Source: Artocarpus heterophyllus (lineage: Eukaryota; Streptophyta; Magnoliopsida; Rosales; Moraceae). From it: DNA of 64,000 bases. Each line of letters starts with the position of its first letter. Position 1 is the first letter of the stretch. The stretch covers positions 3,997,101 through 4,061,100 of the forward strand of contig CM046335.1 of NCBI GenBank assembly GCA_025403435.1, in the 5' to 3' direction. The notes below the pieces were generated by a model. That model had not been told where the DNA came from and ran no database searches. It saw only the letters and a program-made list of their open reading frames with translations. Of this stretch, positions 49,701 to 61,072 are shown piece by piece. A program made the translations under genes and the position numbers.

Positions 49701-51166
49701 CTTAGGTTCTTTAAGAAGCCAGAAAAAAAAAAAAAAAGGTACAAGAATGATTCATGAAAGCACAAATTCTAGTCCAGCAACCCATTGAGGTTCCCATGGA
49801 CAAATACAACCAAATGCATTCGTCAAGATTAAATATTTTTCAGGCACAAAGTTCTTACTGAAGGGCTCTCCCTGCCCGATGGATCATCGTGGATACAACA
49901 GCATTATTAACTTTCGGGAGATCTGTTGTCAAATCAATGTTGGAATAGCACGAGGGATCCATGGCACACTTTTTAAACATGGAACAAGTAGCCGCTGCAT
50001 AACATAGGCTTTGTGTATCGAGCATTGAAAAGACCTGCAGTCACCGGACAACATCGAGTAGTGAGATACTTTACTTCTTTCCGCAATGCTCACGTGTAAA
50101 GTAGTAGACTATTGATTCTAAAGGTTTGGAACACTAAAAATAATTGACATAAAAGTGTTCTTAGAAAGGAGAGATGGTTGGCATCTCCCCTGACAGGAAA
50201 GGGAACAGCTTTCGGGCTTCCATGTCAGCACACCCAGTTCTTGCATAAGTATTACCCAAATAATTCAAGCTAAATTTGCAATAATCCATATACCATAGTA
50301 CAGAAATAGAAAGCCTTGCTCCGTAGCTGATGTCTTGCATACAATATATTACAGACATTTCTCCAATTTTCCCAACTCATATTTTCACATTACTACATGA
50401 TTTAATGCACTAATATAGTACGAGGTACTACATAAGCTCGTGTCAGTATCCAAAAGATAACAAACAAACATAGCGCCAATGTTATAAATAAGCTAGAAAC
50501 AAGTAAACTACCACCATTTCCCTACATTCCCGAACGCTAGATGAAAAGTATGAGCATCAAGCACAATCAAGCCCAGTATTTTATTATTATTATTTTTTTT
50601 TGTGGGGGGTGGGGGTGGGGGAATGCAGCAAACAGGATCTTATTTTCAAAGGAACATGAAAAACCACCAAAAAGCAGTAACATTCTCATACAAATCCAAT
50701 CAATCAACAGCAAAATTGACATACATAAAGCAAATCTTCCAAAACGAACAATTGAATAAATCAAGATTTCATTTTCCCCAAATCTAACTTTCCAAAAAAG
50801 AAATAAATCAGAAACGAAACGTACTTTGATGGTGAGGTCAGGAGGGAGAACCCAGGCGAGGGCGTTGTGCTTGGAGGCGCGTCTCCTGGCGGAGCGCTTG
50901 CCAGCCTCGAGGAGGACGGAGCCCAATTTGAGGGCGCGATCGATAAGGAGGATCTGATCGGAGTCGGAGGCGGCTCTGGAGTCGAGAAGGCGCTCGAAGG
51001 AGAGGTCGATGGAGAGAGAGGAGGAATCGGAATCGGAATCGGAGTGGCGAAGAAGAGAGTCGAGAAGGTGGTCGATGTCGGAGTGGTTGGGATTAGGGAT
51101 TCTAGAGTTTTGTGAAGGACAAGGTCGCTTCGCCATGGACGACGGGCTGTGGAGGAGAGCATCCAT
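46780..51166 (-). CDS. SKIP17: F-box/LRR protein, SKIP17-like, 12 exons
   Basis: Predicted substrate receptor of an SCF (SKP1-cullin-F-box) ubiquitin ligase; the substrate is unknown. Exons on the minus strand: 51166-50825, 50034-49859, 49559-49365, 49280-49170, 48885-48800, 48723-48602, 48005-47941, 47800-47728, 47656-47594, 47437-47373, 47205-47131, 46996-46780. All junctions are GT-AG, and the 1590 nt give 529 aa with no stop. The N-terminus holds an acidic Ser/Asp-rich stretch and a basic KRSARRRASKHN segment; the F-box begins at LAWVLPPDLTIKVFSMLD (about 104-121) and runs to about 150; then come LRR-like segments (LRRLHLYNIERM, LTSLALRGFKLHDY, LEVLILRDC, FKFLKHLDIS). The C-terminus is Ser/Asp/Glu-rich. 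A second in-frame ATG lies 10 codons in (51136). The name SKIP17 rests on recalled similarity. Confidence 0.85.
48204..48250. repeat. TG microsatellite in an F-box gene intron
   Basis: A TG dinucleotide run, partly interrupted by TTTG, lies in the intron between exons 6 and 7 of the minus-strand F-box gene, next to an AAAAAT-type run (48258-48291). Confidence 0.8.
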
Positions 51167-52068
51167 AGCTAGCAGAGGGGCCGTAGGAGAGTGGATTACC
51201 AATTATTAATCGCTTACCACCACCATACACATTACGCAGAGACACACACAGATAGTTTTCTCTTTTGGAGTTTACATACGGACGAGGCATTTTACGCCAC
51301 GTGTCTTTGTACTTGTGAGTTCACGTGGCTTTATGAATTAGGCCAATTATTCTTCTCCTCACATCAACTCACAGTATTTTTTTTTTTGGAAAAGAAAAAC
51401 AAATATTTTTTTTTGGAGGACATATTCGGTTTTTTCTTTTTCCTCCGCTAGGCTTACTGCGTAGGAAAAATTTGAACCCAAAAACTATATAATATAAAAA
51501 CTATACACGGTATATTATTTTATATTGTAATATGTACAAGTTTTACACATATTTTACAAGAAAAAAGGAAATTATTGCAAGAGGGATTTATTATTTTTTA
51601 ATGAAAGGGAGGGATTTGTTTATACAAACATTTATTGCATGCTTTTGGAGGTTGGATCCAATTAAAATCACAAAATATGTATCACTTTCAAAATTTATCT
51701 TTTTTAATGCTTGTTTTGAACATTCTAGATACACACACAGTCTTACAGTATGTAACCACATTGCTTTTGGAACTAATTCAGCACAACTAATATCAATTCT
51801 CCTACAATCTGTCTTTTCTCGAGAAAATTGAGCATCACCCTATGAGTCATCAACATCAAATCTTGTCATTTTCTCCATTTTTATTCAACGGTAAAAAGTA
51901 TTTTATAAACAGTTATTATTGTGATTGCCACAAGTAGCCTATAATACTTGATATAATTAATGGAATAGCCTGTGGTAATATTTGTTAATATATGTTTTTG
52001 AACTTCTTTTTGAGCAAAATGACAACATTTGTCTTATTGAGTTCAGTTACTATATCAAACACCACGCA
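51167..52068. other. F-box gene upstream region and spacer
   Basis: The first 100 bp or so upstream of the start should hold the leader. No TATA box was assigned. A short copy of the dispersed AT-rich repeat (TATTGTAATATGTACAAGTT) lies at about 51490-51560. No gene is present, and the boundary with the copia LTR is not sharp. Confidence 0.45.
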
Positions 52069-52566
52069 TGGTTACTATTACTGGACAAGATTCAACAACA
52101 CAAGGATGAAAGATTCCTTGTTGAGTTTGGTTTTTAAGTTTCTGTTTTCCGTGTAAAACATAAACGATTCTAACATGCCAAAACAACAAGCATATCAAAA
52201 TCAAACGGAAGCGTGAAACAACGTGTATACCTCCTGTCATTGCCTCTGTTCTGTGCAGTCCAACGGTGTCCTGCTTTTAGCGTGACTGTTGCTCCTTGGG
52301 ATGCTTCCAAGTTCTCACAAAAACTCAACTGATGGTGTTGGATTCTTAAGAGAGTTTTTTGAACTTGAAGACCCAATATTCTGTTCAATGCACGAACAAA
52401 AGAAATTTCTGTATAGCCATTGCTTCCATCAAGCAATCTTTATACTGCTTCAGAAAATTCAGTTACCAAACTGGTTTTAATGGACATAAATATGAGGCCA
52501 ATAATGCAACAAATTAAATTGGTTTCAATTCTTTTTCTTTGAAACCGTAGAAAAGAAACTGTTACA
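52069..52566 (-). repeat. 3' LTR of the minus-strand copia element (about 500 bp)
   Basis: On the minus strand the polypurine tract AAGTGGGAGA (52577-52568) is followed at 52566 by TGTAACAGTTTC, an LTR start. A TATAAAG box lies near 52445. The LTR end is placed at 52069 (AGTAACCA on the minus strand) because it roughly mirrors the start. The partner LTR is outside the window, so this end could be off by tens of bases. Confidence 0.6.
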
Positions 52567-52873
52567 TTCTCCCACTTGGTCTCCATATTTATCCTTATAT
52601 TCATTAAACCTAAACTTTCAAGAAACAAATACATGAATCATGGCGATAATTTCTCTGAATTGTGAGTATTATCTTCCATGTATTACAATGTATTATTTCT
52701 CAGACTTTATTCCTTATATGGTAACTTAACTTTATGAATAAACCCAATGTTTATTCTTGGTCCTACTAAATGTGAATTTTTCTCTAATAACTTTATACGC
52801 AAAACAAATATGAGAAAACATCACAACTGAATAAGAGTTTCATTAAGACTGTAAATTGTATGTACAAACAAAT

Positions 52874-55800
52874 TTACATTATGGAACCAAGTCCCATCTG
52901 TACAACATGATCCTTAAATGACTTCGGTGGCATTCCTTTTGTCAGAGGATCTGCGATCATCAATTCAGTGCTTATATGCTCAATGACCACTTTATTTTCC
53001 TTAATCCGTTCCCTTATGGCTAAGTACTTAATGTCGATATGTTTACTTCGACTGCCACTCTTATTATTCTTAGCCATAAAGACAGCAGCTGAATTGTCGT
53101 AATATATCCTTAATGACCTAGACACAAAATCTACAATTCTACGGCCTGTCATGAAACCCTTCAACCATACATCATGCGAAGTAGCCTCAAAACAAGAAAC
53201 GAACTCTGCCTCCATTGTAGAAGTAGCAACCAACGTTTGCTTTCCACTCCTCCAAGATACAGCTCCTCCGGCTAGCATGAAAATATAACCTGAAGTTGAT
53301 TTTCTCGAATCAACACAGCCAGCAAAGTCTGAATCGGAGTAGCCAATCACCTCTAGAATGTCAGTTCGTCTATACATAAGCATGTAATCCTTTGTACCTT
53401 GAAGGTACCTCATCACCTTCTTTGCAGCCCTCCAGTGGTCAATGCTTGGGTTACTTTGATATCTTCCCAATATTCCCACAGCAAATGCAATGTCAGGTCT
53501 TGTGCAGACCTGAACATACATAAGGCTTCCAACAGCTGAAGCATAAGGAATGTTGCTCATTTGAACTTTCTCGAAATCACTCCTTGGACATTGATTCAAA
53601 CTAAACTTATCAGCCTTCACAATGGGTGCTACACTTGGTGGACAATCTTTCATCCGAAATCTATCTAAGACTTTATTGATATAGGTTTCCTGCGATAGTC
53701 CCAAAATGCATCGAGATCTATCCCTATGGATCTTTATGCCAATGACATAAGATGCCTCACCTATATCCTTCATATCAAAGTTCTTAGAAAGAAATTGTTT
53801 CACCTCATATAGAAACCCCTTGTCATTGGTTGCAAGAAGGATATCATCCACATATAAAACAAGGAAACAAATCTTGCTCCCACTGACCTTCTGGTATATA
53901 CATTGATCCATGATGTTCTTTTCAAAACCAAATGAAGTGATAACATCGTGGAATTTCAAATACCATTGATGGGAAGCCTGTTTCGAACCATATATGGATT
54001 TCTTGAGTTTGCACACCAATTGCTCACCATCACTAGAGGAGAATCCTTCATGTTGTTTCATATAAACCTCTTCCTCTAGATCACCATTGAGGAATGCCGT
54101 TTTCACATCCATCTGATGTAACTCAAAATCAAATGAGCTACTAATGCCATGATCACACGAAGGGAGTCCTTTTTAGATACAGGAGAAAAAGTCTCAGTGT
54201 AATCTATACCCTCCCTTTGAGTGAATCCTTTAGCAACGAGTATTGCCTTATGTCTCTCAATGTTGCCTAATGAGTCTTTCTTTGTCTTGAAGACCCATTT
54301 GCATCCAATGGCTTTTACACAGTTAGGCAACTTGACAAGATCCCAAACTCCATTAGATAACATAGAGTTCATCTCATCTTTCATGGCATCATACCACAAG
54401 TTAGATTCCTTACAACTCATGGCTTGTGAAAACATTTCTGGATCATTTTCGACTCCTATGTTGTAGTCAGACTCCTGTAAATACACAATATAGTCACTAG
54501 GAATAGTTGATCGTCGTACTCTAGTAGATCTTCTTAATGCTGGTTTAACATTCTCTTAAAGAGTATGTTGATCAACTGGCTGTTCAACAAGTTCTTGTAT
54601 CTGTTGTTCAGCTGGATCTACTGCTTCTTGATTAGCAATCTGTGGAACTTGAATGACTGGCTGTTGTTCAACACGCGTTTGAACTGTAGGCGTGTCGTGT
54701 ATAACAATCACTCTATCGTATGAAGTGGAAGCTTGAGCATCTGTATGATCTTTCTCCGGAACGGTGTTCCAGGATCTATCGCTCCCACTGATCAAGTCAT
54801 TCTCAAGAAATTTGGCATTTCTTGATTCTACAAACCTAGTAGTATGTGATGGACAATAAAATCTGTATCCCTTAGACCGTTCAGCATATCCAACGAAATA
54901 CCCACTTATGGTCCTTGGGTCTAGCTTCTTTTCTTGTGGATTATAGACTCTTACTTCAAATGGGCATCCTCAAACGCGTATATGTCGCAAACTCGGTTTC
55001 CAACCTTTCCATAACTCGAACGGTGTCTTTGAGACAGCCTTAGTTGGAACTCGGTTTAATATATACACAGTTGTCTTGAGAGCTTCAGTCCACAAAGACC
55101 TAGGAAGCTTGGAGCAGCTAAGCATGCTCCGCACCATATCCAACAATGTTTGGTTTCTTCTTTCTGCCACACCATTTTGATCTGGAGAACCGGGCATAGT
55201 GTGCTGGGCAACTATCCCATGTTCTTGAAGAAACTTCACAAATAGATCAGGCGCTTGTCTATCTTCGGTGTATCTACCATAGTATTCACCACCTCTATCA
55301 GATCTCACTATCTTTATTTGCTTACCACATTGTTTCTCTACTTCTGCCTTAAACACCTTAAAGGCATCTATAGCTTCATTTTTGTTATGAAGCAAGTAGA
55401 GATACATATATCGTGAGTAATCATCAATAAAAGTAATGAAATACTTTTGACCATACGCGTCTATGTCTGGACTACAAATATCTGTATGTATGATCTCTAA
55501 TATGTCTGAACTCCTCTTGGCACCTTTCTTTGACATATTGGTCTGCTTTCCCTTTATGCAGTCCACACAAGTGTCAAAGTCAGTAAAATCTAGAGTACTA
55601 AGTACTCCATCATTCACTAATCTCTTTATTCTCTCAATAGAGATATGACCCAATCTACGGTGCCACAACATAGAGGAATCTTCATTCATAACACATCTCT
55701 TAATGCCAGCATTATCATGAACATGCATAGAAGTATAAGAAGCTTTATCTTGTAAATTAATTTTGAAAAGACCATTTGACAATATACAATTTCTAATAAG

Positions 55801-56441
55801 TTCAGATCTATAAAACAAACTAAATATAGTATCCAAAAAATTAAAGGAAAATTCCAACGGTACAAGCCTTGAAATTGAAATTAAATTCCTAGAAAAACTA
55901 GGAATATAAAATGTCTTTTCTAACTTTAAAACATAACCACTAGATAAAACTAAATTGCATGTTCCGACAGCCTCAACACGTGAGCGCATCTTGTTGCCTG
56001 AATAGATGCACTGCTAACTTCTCATTGGCTTCCTTAGGCCTTGCAATCCCTTTTTTGTCAAGCCATTTCTGATATTTAGGACAATCCTTCTTTATGTACC
56101 CCTTCTTTTTGCAAAAGAAGCACCTGGATTCATTCTTGATATTAGCTTGAGCAGGCAGTTTGCCTTTTCCCTTATTCTTGGCTTGGCCCTTGTTCTTCCT
56201 TTGAGTTGCCAGATGCACACTCTTTCCCGCTTCCATAATAAGCCTTCCTTCCTCCTGAACACACATGGTCATCAATTCATTGATGAACCACTTATCCTTA
56301 TGTGTGTTGTAGGATATCTTGAAAGGTCCATATTGATGTGGAAGAGTGTTGAGGATGTAGTGCACAATGAAGATTTTAGACATCTCAACCTCAAGTGTCT
56401 TCAGCTGAGCCGCTATATCCCTCATTTGCATGATGTGCTCA
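52874..56441 (-). pseudogene. Ty1/copia gag-pol, protease deleted and otherwise broken, cut by a later insertion
   Basis: Order on the minus strand: partial gag (56441-55973) with a CCHC-type knuckle, CFFCKKKGYIKKDC, whose His is Tyr; then, without the protease, the GAG-pre-integrase HRRLGH...CVDC zinc site and integrase core (55989-54970, with [16 protein letters not shown] and [13 protein letters not shown]); integrase C-terminus (to 54556); reverse transcriptase (54486-54103, continuing from 54112 in another frame) with LYVDDILLA; and RNase H (STMEAEFVSC) to 52874. Breaks: a Trp-to-stop change at 54972-54970, a stop at about 54558-54556, a one-base deletion near 54120, and loss of the protease between gag and position 55989. 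The N-terminal part of gag lies beyond the inserted element, outside the window. It cannot be autonomous. Confidence 0.9.
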
Positions 56442-58420
56442 TGTGACACCCGTTATTCTCCTAACGGGTATTGAGGTAATTAAATTAATTTTTAATGTAT
56501 AAAAAAAAATTGCTTCATTTAAATTTATTTTATAATATTTATTTTTATCTATTTTTAAGTTTTCTAAAATTCTCCTATATTTATTTAGTATGATTACTAA
56601 AAAGCCTTAGAACTTCTAATAAATCTCAAAAATGTCATATTGGCATTATGTGTGTTAAAGTCTTTAGATGAGACATAAGGATATCTTTTCCAACTACTCT
56701 TGACCCTCATTTTCTTTATTTCCTCCGTGACATGCTTCAACATGTCTCCTCTATAATTGTTTCCATCACTTCTCTTCAAAGACTTCATCTTTTCTTCCTT
56801 TCTCTTCCACGGTTCCCACACTCTTCTTCTCATTTCTTTGCTGAAGCAAAATACTTAGAGAACTTCTTCAAGGCAGCCATAAAAATCAGCCACCATCACC
56901 TCCATTTGAGCAAGAATTTCAGTCATACCGAAGTAAAGGAACCTGTTTTGAAGCCATTTCAAGCTTCCAACTAACCATAATCCGAGGTTAGAATCTTATG
57001 AACAAATTTAGTCTTTCATTTATAAATTTTCTTTTATACTAAAGGATTATTCAAATTTGCGTTCTTAAACCTAAGTATATGTTTGTTGCTATTTTGGAGC
57101 ATATGTATGAAGTCTAAGTGTATATGCCCTAGACAGAAAATTTATATTGTTAAACTTTATAATACCTCTATGGGCAGTGGTTATTTCTTGAAATTCTAAG
57201 ATAGGTTTACACATGATTTATTTATGAATGTAGTTGTATGTTGTGCTTTAGTTTTAATTGTCCTTATGCACGCCTTAGGATCAAGGGAGTATGGAGCTAA
57301 CGTTAATTGATTCCAGGATTAAGAGACTGTTGATAAGCTTAAAAGGTAGGGATTCTATTACTCATCTTTTGTGAGGTTTTTATAGAATTAAAATTGATTG
57401 TTTTGCCGCAATATATATATATATCTATGTTGAACTGATATTATATGATTATCACATATGAAACTATGACATGGACTCGTCTTGTATTGTACGGCGAGGA
57501 ACATAATGAATTGACACATGTTATAAATTGAGAAGCATGGTTAGGAAAACTAACTCTATTGATAATGATTCAATATAGAGAAATTGTGAGACATGAAGAG
57601 GGCGACGGTTACGTCCTTGGGCATGAATACCCTAAAAGGTAAAATAGGGGGAAGGCGATGACGCTTCCTTGGGTTGAAAGTCCCAGAACACACTGTACAG
57701 GAATCGATTTGGTGAGGACTCGGGGCTTGATGTCCCCTCACCGGAACACCCTTGGAATGTTTATAGGGTGATCAAGTGCGCCCATTTGGGTTTCGATGAG
57801 TTGAGTGATACTCAATTTAACATGGATACCTAGGAACAATGATGATTGGTAATATTTGTATAAATGTGTAATTATGACACTTGGTAATGATTAACTACGG
57901 TATCCATAAGATGTGATCATAATAAACCTCATAATCTGGAATATGATGTAACTTACTAACCATGCAGTTTTTAATGTGGTAATGATAAAAACCTAAAGGT
58001 GAGTAATGGCTTTCTCTACTGAGCATAGTATTGCTCATACCCTTATGTTTATATCTTTTCAGGACTCACTAAGTGTGAGGTGGCTACGAGAAATATAGTT
58101 GAGGAAGCGATGTAACTATATTACATTGGGACTGCTCAATTGTAAAGAATGTTCTTCATGATAATGTAAGCATCAATTGTTACTTTCTGTGACTGTAATT
58201 ATAATGTGTTGAGGGTTAAAATGATGATGACAACAGTTTATATTATTAAATTTAAGGTGCTACATTAAAACTGTGGTTTATTTATCGTTTATATTTTTAT
58301 TTTTGAGTTGAGAGTTTTCATTTAAGTCCCGGGCAAATTTTATTTTTAAGGTTTTACTTTTATTATTTATTTTTATTTTATCTCATTAAAAACTGTTAAC
58401 CCCCATATAGGGGCGTTACA
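56442..58420 (+). repeat. 5' LTR of the LOG-carrying element (1979 bp)
   Basis: Starts TGTGACACCCGTTATTCTCC and ends ATATAGGGGCGTTACA. It contains the ACTGAGCATAGTATTGCTCAT stretch (58019-58039) also found, in varied form, in the other large LTRs of the window. Over its first 1322 bases I saw no difference from the 3' copy at 62679-64000. Reading frames inside (for example 56597-56833 and 56732-56974) appear in both LTRs and are not genes. Confidence 0.95.
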
Positions 58421-58427
58421 GAATTTT

Positions 58428-58445
58428 TGGTATCAGAGCCTAGGT
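58428..58445 (+). other. Primer binding site for initiator tRNA-Met
   Basis: TGGTATCAGAGCCTAGGTT starts 7 bp after the LTR end. It is complementary to the 3' end of plant initiator tRNA-Met, the usual primer of Ty3/gypsy and many copia elements. It shows where reverse transcription starts and fixes the 5' LTR boundary. Confidence 0.9.
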
Positions 58446-59907
58446 TCGGTTAACCTAGGGAGTGTAGCACCACTTTAAAAAAATATATTTTTGAGATGGT
58501 TTTGAAGCTGAATTTTCATTGTCATCATCAAAATGAACCTTCACATTGATTTATACAGTCTAGAAGGATGTAACATGGAAAGGCCATAGAATGAAAATAT
58601 CAATAGTTATATGAGTACAATAATTATATAGAAGGAAAGTATTAATAGTTATAAGGGAATGATAATTATATGGAATGAGTTTATAAGTAGCATGCTTATG
58701 AGAGATTCGTATAATATTTGGATCTATAAGCATATCTAATTCGTATAAACGATGAGAAATTCGTATAGATACGAGGATTTAAAAGCCTTTTGTCTCGTGA
58801 AAAACAATAAGAAATATAAGGCTTGATTTATTGATTTTAAAGTTTGACATAGATATGCCAAATTTTTCGTAATTGATTCAAACCTAAGTAATGATTATGT
58901 GTGGATTCGATGGAGCACATAAGTGTCAATGTCTTTTCTTAAAAGTTCTATATATTTGAGGAATATGATATAAGTTGGGAATCATGGTATTGAATCTTGA
59001 GAGAGATAAATGTCAGACTTTTGGTCTGTTGAGACTGTGTAAAGTCTAGAATGCATGAATCTCAAAATTGGAATATTTTGTTACGTACATTGTATTTAAG
59101 TGTATCAGTGAATCTTTTGGTTACCTAAGATTTTGTTATATGAGGAAATTATATATTGTATGAGTAGAATTGTGGGGATTGTAGATGTTCTTAAGTAGTA
59201 ACATCAAGTGTCTTTGTTCGTTGATATGGTCTACGTTGAAAGACGTAAATCGTATTGATTTCAAGGTTAGTCGCATTCTAAACCCTTGGTAGTAATGATG
59301 ATGAATCCATTGATAGATGTTGAGTATTAGGAATAACATATGGGTGTATGCATTGTTCAATAAGGTTTTGATTAAAACAAAATTATTTGAGTTGCTGGAA
59401 GATTATGTTGTTATGAAATGATTTTAAATATCATTCAGGAAGATCCTTGTTGTCGTTAAATTAGATTTGTTGTTCATAGTTAACTTTATCTATAGTGGGC
59501 TTTAAATTGGGTTTAAGATTTATACAAATTGGTTTTCAATTTTATGTTTGTTATTTAACTCGTTCTAAATGTGTTAAGGCCCGAAACAACCTGACCATTT
59601 TCAACTAAGAACATTTGGGCCTAGTTTAAATCCTAAATCAGTTTGATTCATACTGTCTCTCCCACGTGGTCTCTATACGTGTCATATACAGTGGTTTAAT
59701 TAATGTTTACAAATACGTTTACTGTGCATAGGAGCTTATTTCTCCGAGTTCACTTTTTCTCTCTTAATTTGTTATTTTCTCTAAATCGCAAATCCTCTTC
59801 TTTTTCATTAAAAATTCTTCTTTTCCTCCAAAAGAAGAAGGAATTCTAGGATTCTGCAATTTACTATCTTAATTTTTCCTTTCTATTTACTCTTCTTTCA
59901 TCTCATC
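58446..59907 (+). other. Internal leader of the LOG-carrying element
   Basis: No coding homology; gag is absent. The last 200 bp (about 59700-59907) are pyrimidine-rich with CTCTTCTTTC-type runs, like a plant 5' leader, and run straight into the start of the first reading frame. They may have been captured with it. Confidence 0.6.
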
Positions 59908-60429
59908 ATGGACCCAAAGTACCAACATCTGAGAAAGTATTTCCCATCACTCTCCCAAAAGATTCTCAGAAAGAAATACAAGGCTAGAATTACTCGGTTG
60001 TGGATTCTTATGCATTTTGGCATCCCTTGTGATGTGAGAATGTTGATAGAGGGGAAAATCCGTCCGAGTGACTTTAGTCAAGATGTCGGTTTACCAGGAA
60101 CGGGTACCAGTCGTAGTGCAATGAAAAGAAGAGCTCGTGCTATCGTGGTCACTTGTAACAAATGTAGAAGACAAAATTGTAACGGTAAATGTACTTCACC
60201 TGGTTATATGTCTACGAATAGAGAGGATAAAATAAGGTTTTGTAGGGATGGACTTTCAAAGGAGAACTTGGATAGCATCCATCCTCCTCTCCACGGTCAC
60301 CCTAGTGGATATGTTCAAGGAGCTATTTTTAAACTCTGGCCTAAATTTTATACAGAAAGACAACGCCTCAGGAATATGGTATTTCTAGATCCTGTTTGCC
60401 AAGCCATAAGAAAACTGGATGGGGAATAA
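59908..60429 (+). CDS. Basic cysteine-cluster protein resembling carlavirus nucleic-acid-binding protein
   Basis: An intact 173-aa frame from ATG to TAA, inside an LTR element. The N-terminal third is basic. GIPCDVRM (38-45) and a GTGTSRSA segment (64-71) lead into the arginine-rich KRRAR (73-77). This is followed by a Cys cluster, C83-x2-C86-x4-C91-x3-C95, and PGY (98-100). The same order (a GIP-DV-like helix, a Gly/Thr/Ser turn, an RRA-type basic patch, a Cys cluster, then Pro-Gly) is what I know from the small nucleic-acid-binding, silencing-suppressor proteins of carlaviruses (Betaflexiviridae, Pfam Carla_C4). The C-terminal 70 residues (IHPPLHGHPSGYVQG and on) are not recognised. The link is by eye. 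Alternatives are an unrelated zinc-binding host protein or a retroelement-specific protein. If of viral origin, it is a captured gene; no other viral gene is present. Confidence 0.6.
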   Translation: MDPKYQHLRKYFPSLSQKILRKKYKARITRLWILMHFGIPCDVRMLIEGKIRPSDFSQDVGLPGTGTSRSAMKRRARAIVVTCNKCRRQNCNGKCTSPGYMSTNREDKIRFCRDGLSKENLDSIHPPLHGHPSGYVQGAIFKLWPKFYTERQRLRNMVFLDPVCQAIRKLDGE

Positions 60430-61072
60430 GTCATCTCTCTATAAAGGTTATTTAGTCTTTACTTATTTGAAGCAGTTTTAGCTGATGTTCAACAGTTTGT
60501 GTTTTTCTTTTACTCAGAATATTTGCTTTTGTGTTTGAAATAATTGTGATTATTAGATTGATACAGTAAGTGTTAATATCTTATTTAATTTATGATTTTC
60601 TTAAATATATATATAATAAAATATATTATCTTATCAGACACGTTACATACGGTACAGTAATATGTTTGAATTTTGAAAAGCTTATCCAGATATTTCAAGA
60701 TTTGTGTCTCAAATTTCAAAAGTTCTACAGTATTTGTCGTTTATATTAAATTTCTAGACTTGGTGTATATTTGTCAAAAAGTCTACAGTTGTGTCATGAG
60801 GGTCTTCTGTCGAATTGTTCTCAATTGTCAAAAGTTATACAATTAGAGTCTAATCTTTTTCAAAAAGTGAATCGGATTTTCTGTAAACTATCAATCACCT
60901 TATCTTACTTTCTTATCCGCACAAGATTTTGTTTAAATCTTTGGATTACCTTTTCATTACCTACTCGTCTATCTCTTTAGCCCTTTTTGTATATTTCTCA
61001 TCTTTAAAAACTCATGTAGAACCCGAAGTCTAAGTGGAGCAGACATTAAGCAACCACTTCTATAAACCAAAT
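60430..61072 (+). other. Spacer between the two captured frames
   Basis: AT-rich, with no coding homology. It may hold the terminator of the first unit and the promoter or leader of the second. The in-frame TAA at 61031-61033 fixes the earliest possible LOG start, and the first ATG after it is at 61073. Confidence 0.55.

Noticed and set aside
52170..52436. 88-aa minus-strand open frame left of the copia coding region
   Set aside because: It lies inside the copia LTR, downstream of its TATA box, and has no domain.
56597..56974. Open frames within the LTRs (and their copies at 62834-63211)
   Set aside because: They lie in LTR sequence, have no domain similarity, and are identical only because the LTRs are.
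61034..61072. Longer LOG reading frame starting at 61034
   Set aside because: That codon is GTG directly after an in-frame TAA. The first ATG is at 61073, and the LOG family begins close to the VCVFCGSS segment, so the ATG was used.
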